Assembly: GCF_022655055.1 (NCBI RefSeq)
Contig: NZ_CP093384.1
Location: 1,922,001-1,986,000 of the forward strand
Origin: Vagococcus sp. CY52-2
GTDB taxonomy: Bacteria; Bacillota; Bacilli; Lactobacillales; Vagococcaceae
DNA length: 64,000 nt
Direction of reading: 5' to 3'
A program made the position numbers and the translations under genes. The notes below the pieces were generated by a model. It made no database searches. It saw only the letters and a list, made by a program, of their open reading frames with translations, and was not told the DNA's origin. Below are positions 56,052-64,000 of the stretch, piece by piece. The number at the start of each line of letters is the position of its first letter. Within the stretch, counting starts at the first letter, position 1.

Positions 56052-57239
56052 TTAACCTACGATTTCAGTTACAACGCCTGAACCAACAGTACGTCCACCT
56101 TCACGAATTGAGAAACGAGTTCCGTCTTCGATCGCGATTGGGTGAATTAATTCAACGTCCATAGCTACGTTATCACCAGGCATTACCATTTCAGTTCCTT
56201 CTGGTAAGTTACATACACCAGTTACGTCAGTTGTACGGAAGTAGAACTGAGGACGGTAGTTTGTAAAGAATGGAGTATGACGTCCACCTTCTTCTTTAGA
56301 TAAAACGTAAACTTCAGCTTTAAATTTAGTATGTGGAGTGATTGTTCCTGGAGCAGCTAATACTTGTCCACGTTGGATATCTTCACGAGCTACCCCACGT
56401 AATAAAGCACCAATATTATCTCCAGCTTCAGCGTAATCTAATAATTTACGGAACATTTCAACACCTGTTACAGTTGTTTTAGCAGTTTCTTCAGCGATAC
56501 CTACTAATTCTACTTCGTCACCAACGCGAACTTGTCCACGTTCAACACGACCAGTAGCAACAGTACCACGACCAGTAATTGAGAATACATCTTCAACTGG
56601 CATCATGAATGGTTTGTCAGTATCACGTTCTGGTGTTGGGATATACTCATCAACAGCAGCCATTAATTCTAAGATTTTTTCTTCGTAAGAAGCGTCGCCT
56701 TCTAAAGCTTTTAATGCTGAACCAGCAACGATTGGAGTATCATCTCCTGGGAAGTCGTATTCAGATAATAAGTCACGAACTTCCATTTCTACTAATTCTA
56801 ATAATTCTTCGTCGTCAACCATATCCATTTTGTTTAAGAAAACAACGATGTATGGAACACCAACGTTACGAGATAAAAGAATGTGCTCACGAGTTTGTGG
56901 CATTGGACCATCAGCAGCAGATACTACTAAAATCGCGCCGTCCATTTGAGCAGCACCAGTGATCATGTTTTTAACGTAGTCAGCATGTCCTGGGCAGTCA
57001 ACGTGTGCGTAGTGACGAGTGTCAGTTTCATATTCGATATGAGAAGTAGAAATTGTGATTCCACGTTCTTTTTCTTCTGGAGCGTTATCAATATCAGCAT
57101 ATGATGAAGCTTCTCCACCGTTTTTCTTAGCTAAAACTGTTGCGATTGCTGCAGATAAAGTTGTTTTACCGTGGTCAACGTGTCCGATTGTACCAATGTT
57201 TACATGGGCTTTCGAACGGTCAAATTTTTCTTTTGCCAT
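56052..57239 (-). CDS. tuf: Elongation factor Tu
   Basis: This 395-aa GTPase delivers aminoacyl-tRNA. It has [10 protein letters not shown] (19-28), the switch-[14 protein letters not shown] and NKMD, followed by two beta-barrels and the C-terminal [13 protein letters not shown]. It lies 135 bases after fusA, and a separate promoter in that gap is likely. Confidence 0.99.
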   Translation of the reverse strand: MAKEKFDRSKAHVNIGTIGHVDHGKTTLSAAIATVLAKKNGGEASSYADIDNAPEEKERGITISTSHIEYETDTRHYAHVDCPGHADYVKNMITGAAQMDGAILVVSAADGPMPQTREHILLSRNVGVPYIVVFLNKMDMVDDEELLELVEMEVRDLLSEYDFPGDDTPIVAGSALKALEGDASYEEKILELMAAVDEYIPTPERDTDKPFMMPVEDVFSITGRGTVATGRVERGQVRVGDEVELVGIAEETAKTTVTGVEMFRKLLDYAEAGDNIGALLRGVAREDIQRGQVLAAPGTITPHTKFKAEVYVLSKEEGGRHTPFFTNYRPQFYFRTTDVTGVCNLPEGTEMVMPGDNVAMDVELIHPIAIEDGTRFSIREGGRTVGSGVVTEIVG

Positions 57240-57280
57240 TTTGTATATATCCTCCTAAAATTTAAAAGTTGTTTATTTAT

Positions 57281-57330
57281 ATTATAATGATGAAGGAAGA
57301 AAATCAATTAATGAGTTTCATACCCTCATT
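57281..57330 (-). promoter_or_regulatory. Candidate tuf promoter and weak fusA hairpin
   Basis: On the minus strand AATGAG/CTCATT (57310-57315, 57325-57330) makes a weak hairpin after fusA. A perfect TATAAT (57281-57286) follows with TTGATT 15 bases upstream, a short spacer. This fits extra transcription of tuf relative to fusA. Confidence 0.4.
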
Positions 57331-57374
57331 CATCATCATTCTACATGAAATTTAGAAAAAAGCCTAGTCAAAAA

Positions 57375-59462
57375 TTAATCTTGAGACCCGCCATTTTTCT
57401 TGATAATTTCTTCTTGAATAGATTTTGGTACATCTTCATAGTGGTCAAATACCATCATAAATGTACCACGTCCCTGAGTTGAAGAACGTAATGTTGTTGC
57501 GTATCCAAACATTTCAGCAAGTGGAATCATTGCGTTAACAATTTGTGAGTTACCATGTGCTTCCATACCTTCAACGCGTCCACGACGACTTGTAACATGT
57601 CCCATGATATCACCTAAGTTATCTTCTGGAACAGTAATTGTTACTTTCATCATTGGTTCAAGAATAACTGGTTGTGCTTTCTTAGCTGCTGCACGTAAAG
57701 CCATAGAAGCCGCAACACGGAATGCTGTCTCGTTCGAGTCAACATCATGGTAAGAACCATCATATAATTTAGCTTTAATATCAACTAATGGGTATCCAGC
57801 AAGAACACCATTAGCCATAGAATCTTCTAATCCTTTTTCAACAGCTGGGATGTATTCACGAGGAACCACACCACCGACGATAGCATTTTCAAACTCGAAG
57901 CCTTTTCCTTCTTCGTTTGGTGTGAACTCAACCCATACGTGACCGTATTGACCTTTACCACCAGACTGGCGAACGAATTTACCTTCCGCTTGAGTCATAG
58001 GCGCTCTAAATGTTTCACGATAAGAAACTTGAGGAGCTCCTACGTTTGCTTCTACTTTGAATTCACGTTTCATACGGTCTACTAAAACGTCTAAGTGCAA
58101 CTCACCCATACCTGAGATAACAGTTTCACCTGTTTCAACGTTTGTTTCAACACGGAATGACGGATCTTCTTCAGCTAGTTTTTGTAAAGCAATACCCATT
58201 TTATCTTGGTCAGCTTTAGATTTAGGTTCTACCGCTACTTGAATAACTGGTTCTGGGAACTCAATTGATTCAAGAACAACTGGTGCATCTAATGCACACA
58301 ATGTGTCCCCTGTTGTTGTATCTTTCAATCCAACAGCAGCTGCGATATCTCCAGCATAAACTGTACTGATTTCTTCACGTGAGTTGGCATGCATTTGTAG
58401 AATACGTCCGATACGTTCTTTTTTGTCTTTAGACGCATTTAAAACGTATGAACCACTATCTAATGTTCCAGAGTAAACACGGAAGAATGTTAAACGACCT
58501 ACGAATGGGTCAGTCATAACTTTAAATGCTAATGAAGCAAACGGTGCGTCATCACTTGATGGACGTTCTGTTTCTTCATCAGTTTTAGTATCAATACCTT
58601 TAATTGCTTCAACATCAGTTGGAGCTGGTAAATAGTCTAAAACAGCGTCTAACATTAATTGGACACCTTTATTTTTGAAGGCTGAACCAGCTAATACAGG
58701 GAAGAATTCAACATTGATTGTCGCACGACGAATTCCTTGTTTTAATTCTTCTTCAGTGATTTCTTCACCTTCTAAATATTTCATCATTAATTCTTCATCA
58801 GTTTCAGCTACAGCTTCAACTAATTTTTCACGCCATTCATTAGCCATATCCATATATTCTTCAGGGATGTCAGTTTCTTGGATATCTGTTCCTAAGTCAT
58901 TTGTATAGATTTCAGCTTTCATTTTGATTAAGTCGATAATTCCAGTGAAGTTATCTTCTGAACCAATTGGTAATTGAATTGGGTGAGCATTTGCTTGTAA
59001 ACGGTCATGGATTGTTTTAACTGAGTATAAGAAATCTGCACCAGTTTTATCCATTTTATTACAAAATACAATACGAGGTACTTTGTATTCAGTTGCTTGT
59101 CTCCAAACAGTTTCTGTTTGAGGCTCAACACCTGATTGTGAGTCAAGTACGGTAACAGCACCATCTAATACACGTAATGAACGTTGAACTTCAATTGTGA
59201 AATCCACGTGCCCAGGAGTGTCAATGATGTTTACACGGTAACCTTTCCATTGTGCAGTCGTTGCTGCAGATGTAATCGTAATACCACGTTCTTGCTCTTG
59301 TTCCATCCAGTCCATTTGTGAAGCTCCCTCATGGGTTTCACCTAATTTATGGATTTTACCAGTATAATAAAGGATACGCTCTGTTGTTGTTGTTTTACCA
59401 GCATCAACGTGGGCCATAATTCCGATATTACGAGTTTTTTCTAATGAAAACTCTCTTGCCAT
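57375..59462 (-). CDS. fusA: Elongation factor G
   Basis: This 695-aa translocase GTPase has [19 protein letters not shown] (17-35), [14 protein letters not shown] and NKMDKTGAD, then domains II-V ending [11 protein letters not shown]. It lies 71 bases after rpsG in the canonical str order. Confidence 0.99.
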   Translation of the reverse strand: MAREFSLEKTRNIGIMAHVDAGKTTTTERILYYTGKIHKLGETHEGASQMDWMEQEQERGITITSAATTAQWKGYRVNIIDTPGHVDFTIEVQRSLRVLDGAVTVLDSQSGVEPQTETVWRQATEYKVPRIVFCNKMDKTGADFLYSVKTIHDRLQANAHPIQLPIGSEDNFTGIIDLIKMKAEIYTNDLGTDIQETDIPEEYMDMANEWREKLVEAVAETDEELMMKYLEGEEITEEELKQGIRRATINVEFFPVLAGSAFKNKGVQLMLDAVLDYLPAPTDVEAIKGIDTKTDEETERPSSDDAPFASLAFKVMTDPFVGRLTFFRVYSGTLDSGSYVLNASKDKKERIGRILQMHANSREEISTVYAGDIAAAVGLKDTTTGDTLCALDAPVVLESIEFPEPVIQVAVEPKSKADQDKMGIALQKLAEEDPSFRVETNVETGETVISGMGELHLDVLVDRMKREFKVEANVGAPQVSYRETFRAPMTQAEGKFVRQSGGKGQYGHVWVEFTPNEEGKGFEFENAIVGGVVPREYIPAVEKGLEDSMANGVLAGYPLVDIKAKLYDGSYHDVDSNETAFRVAASMALRAAAKKAQPVILEPMMKVTITVPEDNLGDIMGHVTSRRGRVEGMEAHGNSQIVNAMIPLAEMFGYATTLRSSTQGRGTFMMVFDHYEDVPKSIQEEIIKKNGGSQD

Positions 59463-59533
59463 TCTATTCTAACTCCTCTCAAACTTGATTGATTTAAATA
59501 CAACTGTATTCTCTTCGTTTTAAAAAGAGGATC

Positions 59534-60004
59534 TTACCAACGATAGTGAGCAAATGCTCTGTTGGCTTCAGCCATTTTATGCACGTCTTCACGTTTTTTA
59601 ACTGAAGAACCAGTGTTATTAGCTGCATCCATAATTTCTTTTGCTAAACGTTGTTCCATTGTGTGCTCCCCACGTAAACGTGAATAGTTAACAATCCAAC
59701 GTAATCCTAAAGTTGAACGACGTTCTGGACGAACTTCAACCGGTACTTGATAGTTAGAACCACCAACACGGCGAGCTTTAACTTCAAGAACAGGCATAAC
59801 ATTTTCCATTGCTTGTTCGAAAACTTCTAATGGATCATTCCCTGTAGACTCTTTAATAATATCAAATGCATCATAAATAATGCTAGAAGCAACACCACGC
59901 TTACCGTCAACCATTACACGGTTGATTAAACGAGTCACTAATTTTGAGTTATAAATCGGATCTGGTAATACATCACGTTTTGCAACAGGACCTTTTCTTG
60001 GCAT
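59534..60004 (-). CDS. rpsG: 30S ribosomal protein S7
   Basis: This 156-aa protein has [17 protein letters not shown] and [23 protein letters not shown], the S7 signature. It nucleates the 30S head. It lies 41 bases after rpsL. Confidence 0.99.
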   Translation of the reverse strand: MPRKGPVAKRDVLPDPIYNSKLVTRLINRVMVDGKRGVASSIIYDAFDIIKESTGNDPLEVFEQAMENVMPVLEVKARRVGGSNYQVPVEVRPERRSTLGLRWIVNYSRLRGEHTMEQRLAKEIMDAANNTGSSVKKREDVHKMAEANRAFAHYRW

Positions 60005-60045
60005 GTGTAACTCCTCCTTCCAAAAATTTTATTTAATCAATTTAA

Positions 60046-60459
60046 TTATTTTTTAGGTTTTTTAGTACCATATTTAGAACGGCTTTGTTTACGATCAGTA
60101 ACACCAGCAGTATCTAAAGCACCACGTACGATATGATAACGAACCCCTGGTAAATCTTTTACACGACCTCCACGGATTAAAACCACACTATGTTCTTGCA
60201 AGTTATGTCCAATACCTGGAATGTAAGCTGTCACTTCAATTAAGTTTGACAAACGAACACGAGCATATTTACGTAACGCAGAGTTAGGTTTTTTCGGTGT
60301 CATCGTACCCACACGTGTACAAACACCACGTTTTTGTGGAGAGTTCACGTTAGTTTGAGATTTTTTGAAACTATTATAGCTTTTACCTAAAGCAGGTGAG
60401 CCAGATTTAGTTGTTTTTGATTTACGAGATTTACGTACCAATTGATTAATTGTAGGCAT
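60046..60459 (-). CDS. rpsL: 30S ribosomal protein S12
   Basis: This 137-aa protein is of the longer Lactobacillales form, with an insertion near residues 12-26. The decoding loops [11 protein letters not shown] (Lys56, Lys57) and [13 protein letters not shown] (Lys101) are wild-type, so no streptomycin-resistance change is seen. It opens the str operon. Confidence 0.99.
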   Translation of the reverse strand: MPTINQLVRKSRKSKTTKSGSPALGKSYNSFKKSQTNVNSPQKRGVCTRVGTMTPKKPNSALRKYARVRLSNLIEVTAYIPGIGHNLQEHSVVLIRGGRVKDLPGVRYHIVRGALDTAGVTDRKQSRSKYGTKKPKK

Positions 60460-60616
60460 GATAAAGTTCCTCCTTCCTTATAGAGCTTTTCTAGAGCCAC
60501 ACATCCAGGTGGTTCTTTTTCAAATTTAAAAAATTAATGCAAGAAATCCTGCATCGTAAAATAGGCTTTAATACAGTCGATACATTTAAAAAGACTTGTT
60601 CTCAAGCACCTTTGTA

Positions 60617-60646
60617 ATATTAACACACTCTATTAATAAACGTCAA
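60617..60646 (-). promoter_or_regulatory. str-operon promoter
   Basis: TTGACG (60641-60646) and TAATAT (60617-60622) are 18 bases apart on the minus strand, leaving a leader of about 150 bases. The leader has two small hairpins (GCAT/ATGC near 60537-60554 and ACCAC/GTGTGG near 60495-60515). Confidence 0.65.
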
Positions 60647-60740
60647 TACTTTAATTTATAAAATTTAATTTTTTAGTGTATCTTTTTTTTAAGATAATGC
60701 TTACAATAAATTTATAGAATACTAGGAGGAATTTTTTATT

Positions 60741-61421
60741 ATGAATCTTAAAAAATTAGTTGGCATTGAATCAGCAAATTATGTAAAAGACGGTATGATT
60801 GTCGGTCTTGGTACTGGATCAACAGCTTACTATATGGTAGAAGAAATTGGACGTCGTGTAAAAGAAGAAGGATTAAATATTACCGGGGTAACCACATCCA
60901 AAGCAACACAGGTACAAGCTTTAGCTTTGGATATTCCTTTAAAAAGTATCGATGAAGTAGACTACGTTGATTTAACGATTGATGGTGCTGATGAAATCTC
61001 TGATGACTTCCAAGGAATAAAAGGTGGGGGTGCTGCCCTTCTATTTGAAAAAATTGTCGGAACTTATTCAAAAGAAATCATTTGGATAGTTGATGAATCA
61101 AAAATGGTGAAACATTTAGGTACTTTTCCACTTCCTATTGAAGTGATTCCTTATGGAAGTGCTCAACTATTTAAAGTATTTAATGAAAATAAGTTAAATC
61201 CAATTTTACGTCTAACGGACGATGGTAATCCTTTGCTAACAGACAGTAAAAATTATATTATAGACTTACACCTAGAAAAAATTGAGAATCCTGGAGAATT
61301 AGCTGCTTGGCTAGATACTCAAGTTGGTATTGTTGAGCATGGCTTATTCTTAAATATGGTGAATCGAGTAATTGTTGGCACACAAAATGATGGGGTTAAA
61401 ACAATCGACATTTCTAGATAA
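60741..61421 (+). CDS. rpiA: Ribose-5-phosphate isomerase A
   Basis: This 226-aa enzyme interconverts ribose-5-P and ribulose-5-P in the pentose phosphate pathway. Motifs are [11 protein letters not shown] (22-32), [10 protein letters not shown] with the catalytic acids, [13 protein letters not shown] and the Lys in [17 protein letters not shown] precedes the ATG. It lies 23 bases before gpmA and is divergent from rpsL. Confidence 0.97.
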   Translation: MNLKKLVGIESANYVKDGMIVGLGTGSTAYYMVEEIGRRVKEEGLNITGVTTSKATQVQALALDIPLKSIDEVDYVDLTIDGADEISDDFQGIKGGGAALLFEKIVGTYSKEIIWIVDESKMVKHLGTFPLPIEVIPYGSAQLFKVFNENKLNPILRLTDDGNPLLTDSKNYIIDLHLEKIENPGELAAWLDTQVGIVEHGLFLNMVNRVIVGTQNDGVKTIDISR

Positions 61422-61444
61422 TAACTTATATATACGAAGGGTAG

Positions 61445-62140
61445 ATGAACCAGATGAAAACATTAGTTTTTATTCGACATGGACAAAGCGTATGGAACTC
61501 TCTTAACTTATTTACTGGATGGGTAGATGTTGATCTAAGTGAACAAGGAGTAAAAGAAGCTCAAGAAGCTGGTAGAAAAATAAAAGAAGCTGGTATTTTA
61601 TTTGATGTTGCATATACATCATACTTAAAACGGGCTATAAAAACATCTCATTATGTTCTAGAAGAATCAGACCAACTCTCAACACCTGAATTTAAATCTT
61701 GGCGTTTAAATGAACGTCACTACGGTGCATTACAAGGATTAAACAAGGCTGAAACGGCTGAAAAATATGGGGTAGATCAGGTTCAACTGTGGAGACGCTC
61801 ATATGATACACTACCTCCATTACTTGACCCAAGTAGTCCTGAGTCATCCACACACGATCCAAAATATCGTTACTTGGATAAACGAGCAATTCCAGAAGGA
61901 GAAAATTTAAAAGTAACACTTGAACGTGCCTTACCTTTTTGGAATGATCATATTGCTCCATCTTTATTGAAAGATGATGTCGTATTAGTTGCCGCACATG
62001 GTAACTCACTACGCGCTTTAGCAAAACACATTGAAAATATTTCTGATGACGATATCATGGCTCTAGAAATTCCAACCGGTCAACCTTTAGTTTACGAATT
62101 GAACGATGACCTAAGTGTCTCTAAGAAATATTATTTATAA
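61445..62140 (+). CDS. gpmA: 2,3-bisphosphoglycerate-dependent phosphoglycerate mutase
   Basis: This 231-aa glycolytic enzyme interconverts 3- and 2-phosphoglycerate. The phospho-His is His12 in [11 protein letters not shown], followed by [27 protein letters not shown] and the second His in [12 protein letters not shown] second in-frame ATG three codons downstream ([10 protein letters not shown]) is a possible start. It is cotranscribed with rpiA. Confidence 0.96.
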   Translation: MNQMKTLVFIRHGQSVWNSLNLFTGWVDVDLSEQGVKEAQEAGRKIKEAGILFDVAYTSYLKRAIKTSHYVLEESDQLSTPEFKSWRLNERHYGALQGLNKAETAEKYGVDQVQLWRRSYDTLPPLLDPSSPESSTHDPKYRYLDKRAIPEGENLKVTLERALPFWNDHIAPSLLKDDVVLVAAHGNSLRALAKHIENISDDDIMALEIPTGQPLVYELNDDLSVSKKYYL

Positions 62141-62145
62141 ACCAA

Positions 62146-62177
62146 AAACCCATCTAGCTTAGATGCTTGATGGGTTT
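62146..62177. terminator. Bidirectional terminator between gpmA and brnQ
   Basis: AAACCCATC (62146-62154) and GATGGGTTT (62169-62177) pair around an inner AGC/GCT stem, with A-rich and T-rich flanks (TCTTTT follows). The brnQ stop codon lies inside the hairpin. Confidence 0.85.
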
Positions 62178-63508
62178 CTTTTAATATTAAATAGTAATGA
62201 AATAATCAGTCCTACAAATGCAAAAATAATCCAACTTAAACCACTACTAAAAAATGGAATAGATTGTTCAGAAAAACTTAAAATAGATGTGATTAAATTA
62301 TTTTGTTGCATCCACTCAGGCAATGCTCGAATTGCATCTAAAATAGATGAGATAACCGTAAATCCTATCACTATTTTATAACAATTTCTAATATTATCTG
62401 TCCACTTGCTTAACAATGATAATAAAATCAAAACCATTGCCAAAGGATAAATAAACATTAATACGGGAATAGATGCTGTAATAATCGCATTTAATCCTAT
62501 ATTAGAAATCATCAAGGCCATAAATAAACATCCCAATACAAATGATAAATAATGTCTATCAGAAAACATTTCTGAATAAGATTTACCAAATGAAGTTGCT
62601 AATCCAATAGCCGTTTTTAAACAGGCTACAATCACGATTAAACCTAATAAAATATTACCAGGTACACCTAAATAATAATCTGCCAATTGGGACAATGTTA
62701 CACCACCATTTTTATTTAACGATAAAGTCCCTAAACTCATCGCTCCCATAATTGATAACAACGTATAAATAACACCCATAAGGACAATACCAAAAATTCC
62801 AGATTTCATTGTTTCAATGGCAATTCTTGATTTTTTTTGAATCCCAAATCCTTTAACACTTTCAATAATAATAGCCCCAAATGCTAATCCTGCCAAAGCA
62901 TCTAATGTATTATATCCACCTAAAAATCCTTTTATAAAAGGAGTAGATTTATATGAAGCTTGCACGGAAGCATTTTCTATCGATCCCATAGGTTTTATAA
63001 AACTTACTAAAATGAGACAACTTAATAAAATTAAAAATAATGGCGTTAAATACTTTCCAATATAATCTAAAATTTTACTTGGTTTAAATGAAAATAATAA
63101 AACAAATGAAAAAAATATAGTACTAAAAATAAAAAGAGATAATGTTGATTTATCCTTAGGTATAAAATGAGCAAAAGACATTTCATATGAAGTTGTGGCT
63201 AACCTCGGCATTGCAAAGAATGGACCTATAATTAAATATAAAACAACAGTAAAAAAATAAGCAAAAGCCGAGGATACTTTACTCGCTAGTTCAAAAATTT
63301 TATTTGTCCCAGTCGCACCAAAAGATATAATAGCTAGAAAAGGAATTCCAATCGCTGATAATAAAAATCCATTATTTGCTAATAACACATTTTGACCCGC
63401 TTCTTGACCCATTTGAATCGGAAAAATTAAGTTACCTGCTCCAAAAAACAAACCAAACACCATCATTCCAATATATAACTTTTCCTTGTATGATAATTTT
63501 TCTTTCAT
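62159..63508 (-). CDS. brnQ: Branched-chain amino acid carrier (LIVCS family)
   Basis: This 449-aa membrane protein has about 12 spans and imports Leu, Ile and Val with Na+ or H+. The N-terminal GLFFGAGNLIFPIQMGQEAG is the family signature, and GGYNTLDALAGLAFGAIII lies in the middle. AGGAAAGGAAA precedes the ATG. Only about 40 bases separate it from the tRNA-operon terminator, so a strong promoter of its own is not obvious and readthrough from the tRNA operon is possible. Confidence 0.95.
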   Translation of the reverse strand: MKEKLSYKEKLYIGMMVFGLFFGAGNLIFPIQMGQEAGQNVLLANNGFLLSAIGIPFLAIISFGATGTNKIFELASKVSSAFAYFFTVVLYLIIGPFFAMPRLATTSYEMSFAHFIPKDKSTLSLFIFSTIFFSFVLLFSFKPSKILDYIGKYLTPLFLILLSCLILVSFIKPMGSIENASVQASYKSTPFIKGFLGGYNTLDALAGLAFGAIIIESVKGFGIQKKSRIAIETMKSGIFGIVLMGVIYTLLSIMGAMSLGTLSLNKNGGVTLSQLADYYLGVPGNILLGLIVIVACLKTAIGLATSFGKSYSEMFSDRHYLSFVLGCLFMALMISNIGLNAIITASIPVLMFIYPLAMVLILLSLLSKWTDNIRNCYKIVIGFTVISSILDAIRALPEWMQQNNLITSILSFSEQSIPFFSSGLSWIIFAFVGLIISLLFNIKRNPSSI

Positions 63509-63540
63509 ATTAATTTAATTTCCTTTCCTTTATATTTTTG

Positions 63541-63581
63541 TATAAAAAAAAGCTTGAAATTGTATATACAATTTCAAGCTT
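63541..63581 (-). terminator. Terminator of the tRNA operon
   Basis: Bases 63550-63581 form a 32-bp perfect palindrome (arms AAGCTTGAAATTGTAT and its reverse complement), followed on the minus strand by TTTTTTTATA. It ends the tRNA operon just before brnQ. Confidence 0.9.
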
Positions 63582-63582
63582 A

Positions 63583-63654
63583 TGACCCGTACGGGACTCG
63601 AACCCGTGTTACCGCCGTGAAAGGGCGGTGTCTTAACCGCTTGACCAACGGGCC
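63583..63654 (-). tRNA. tRNA-Glu (UUC)
   Basis: The minus strand folds as a 72-base cloverleaf: acceptor GGCCCGT/ACGGGTC (one G-U), anticodon loop CTTTCAC with anticodon TTC, T-loop GGTTCGAGTCC, discriminator A. No CCA is encoded. Confidence 0.96.
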
Positions 63655-63668
63655 TAATAAAAAAGCTA

Positions 63669-63756
63669 TGGAGAAGGAGGGATTTGAACCCTCGCGCCAG
63701 TTACCCGACCTATACCCTTAGCAGGGGCACCTCTTCAGCCACTTGAGTACTTCTCC
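63669..63756 (-). tRNA. tRNA-Ser (GCU)
   Basis: This 88-base class II tRNA has acceptor GGAGAAG/CTTCTCC, anticodon GCT in CTGCTAA, a long variable arm (TATAGGTCGGGTAACTGGC region) and T-loop GGTTCAAATCC. The long arm marks serine. Confidence 0.95.
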
Positions 63757-63773
63757 AAAAAATTTAAAACTAA

Positions 63774-63847
<74 letters not shown>

Positions 63848-63860
63848 TATTTAATTCTAA

Positions 63861-63931
63861 AGCGGGTGACGAGAATCGAACTCGCGACAACAGCTTGGAA
63901 GGCTGTAGTTTTACCACTAAACTACACCCGC
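63861..63931 (-). tRNA. tRNA-Gly (UCC)
   Basis: This 71-base tRNA has acceptor GCGGGTG/CACCCGC, anticodon TCC in CTTCCAA and T-loop AGTTCGATTCT, discriminator T. Confidence 0.95.
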
Positions 63932-63944
63932 TAATATAAAAGAA

Positions 63945-64000
63945 CGGTCCCGACGGGAATCGAACCCGCGATCTCCTGCGTGACAGGCAGGCATGTTAAC
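63945..64000 (-). tRNA. tRNA-Asp (GUC), partial
   Basis: The 3-prime 56 bases are present: D-arm end GTTAAC, anticodon GTC in CTGTCAC, T-loop GGTTCGATTCC and acceptor 3-prime strand CGGGACC with discriminator G. The 5-prime end is beyond the window, where more of the tRNA operon, perhaps an rRNA operon, should follow. Confidence 0.93.

Noticed and set aside
60046-60459. Ribosomal-protein resistance mutations in S12, S5 or L22
   Set aside because: The known resistance-linked positions look wild-type.

Overview
The window is low-GC Gram-positive chromosome, most likely from the Enterococcaceae (a Vagococcus- or Enterococcus-like lactic acid bacterium). This rests on AT-rich intergenic DNA, strong AGGAGG ribosome binding sites, a WxL/DUF916 surface cluster, PepC/PepD peptidases, an ECF module joined to the ribosomal-protein operon and a Lactobacillales-type S12. 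Almost everything lies on the minus strand. The plus-strand genes are mntH, a lysR gene, rpiA, gpmA and two gene remnants.

Layout. (1) 1-4.3 kb: end of a secreted protein, an IclR regulator with a perfect 13-bp inverted repeat upstream, proline iminopeptidase, a VanZ-RDD membrane protein and an orphan lactose-type PTS IIA. (2) 4.3-12.6 kb: a peptide/amino-acid module, in transcription order permease A, pepC, C69 dipeptidase, C69 dipeptidase, permease B, then a dead pepC copy cut by an IS30 transposase fragment. The array looks like a duplicated permease/PepC/dipeptidase cassette that is partly decaying. Its promoter has an A12 run in the spacer. (3) 12.6-16 kb: a palindromic repeat element, mntH and a stress-type SDR. 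(4) 16-21.4 kb: a LevR-type sigma-54 activator with PRDs next to a four-gene mannose-class PTS that has a near-perfect -24/-12 promoter. (5) 21.5-26.1 kb: dus, lactate oxidase, lrgAB and a divergent LysR regulator, a plausible lactate/pyruvate unit. (6) 26.1-34.3 kb: an eight-gene WxL surface operon (DUF916/DUF3324 protein, 975-aa WxL adhesin, small LPXTG protein, five small WxL proteins) with a G7 run between the likely -35 and -10. (7) 34.7-36.5 kb: a methionine-synthase-like fragment and a secreted C69 dipeptidase.

(8) 37.2-55.9 kb: the S10-spc-alpha operon (rpsJ to rplQ), a structured RNA/terminator, ecfA1-ecfA2-ecfT, truA, rplM and rpsI. (9) 56-60.5 kb: the str operon (rpsL-rpsG-fusA-tuf). 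(10) 60.7-64 kb: rpiA-gpmA, a BrnQ branched-chain amino-acid carrier, and a tRNA operon (Asp, Gly, Ile, Ser, Glu) running off the window.

The housekeeping half is canonical. The notable material is in the first 37 kb: peptide use (PepC, three C69 enzymes, Pip, permeases, BrnQ), sugar uptake under sigma-54, and WxL surface proteins, with two promoters whose spacers contain homopolymer runs that could slip. I saw no CRISPR array, prophage, intact insertion sequence or rRNA gene.
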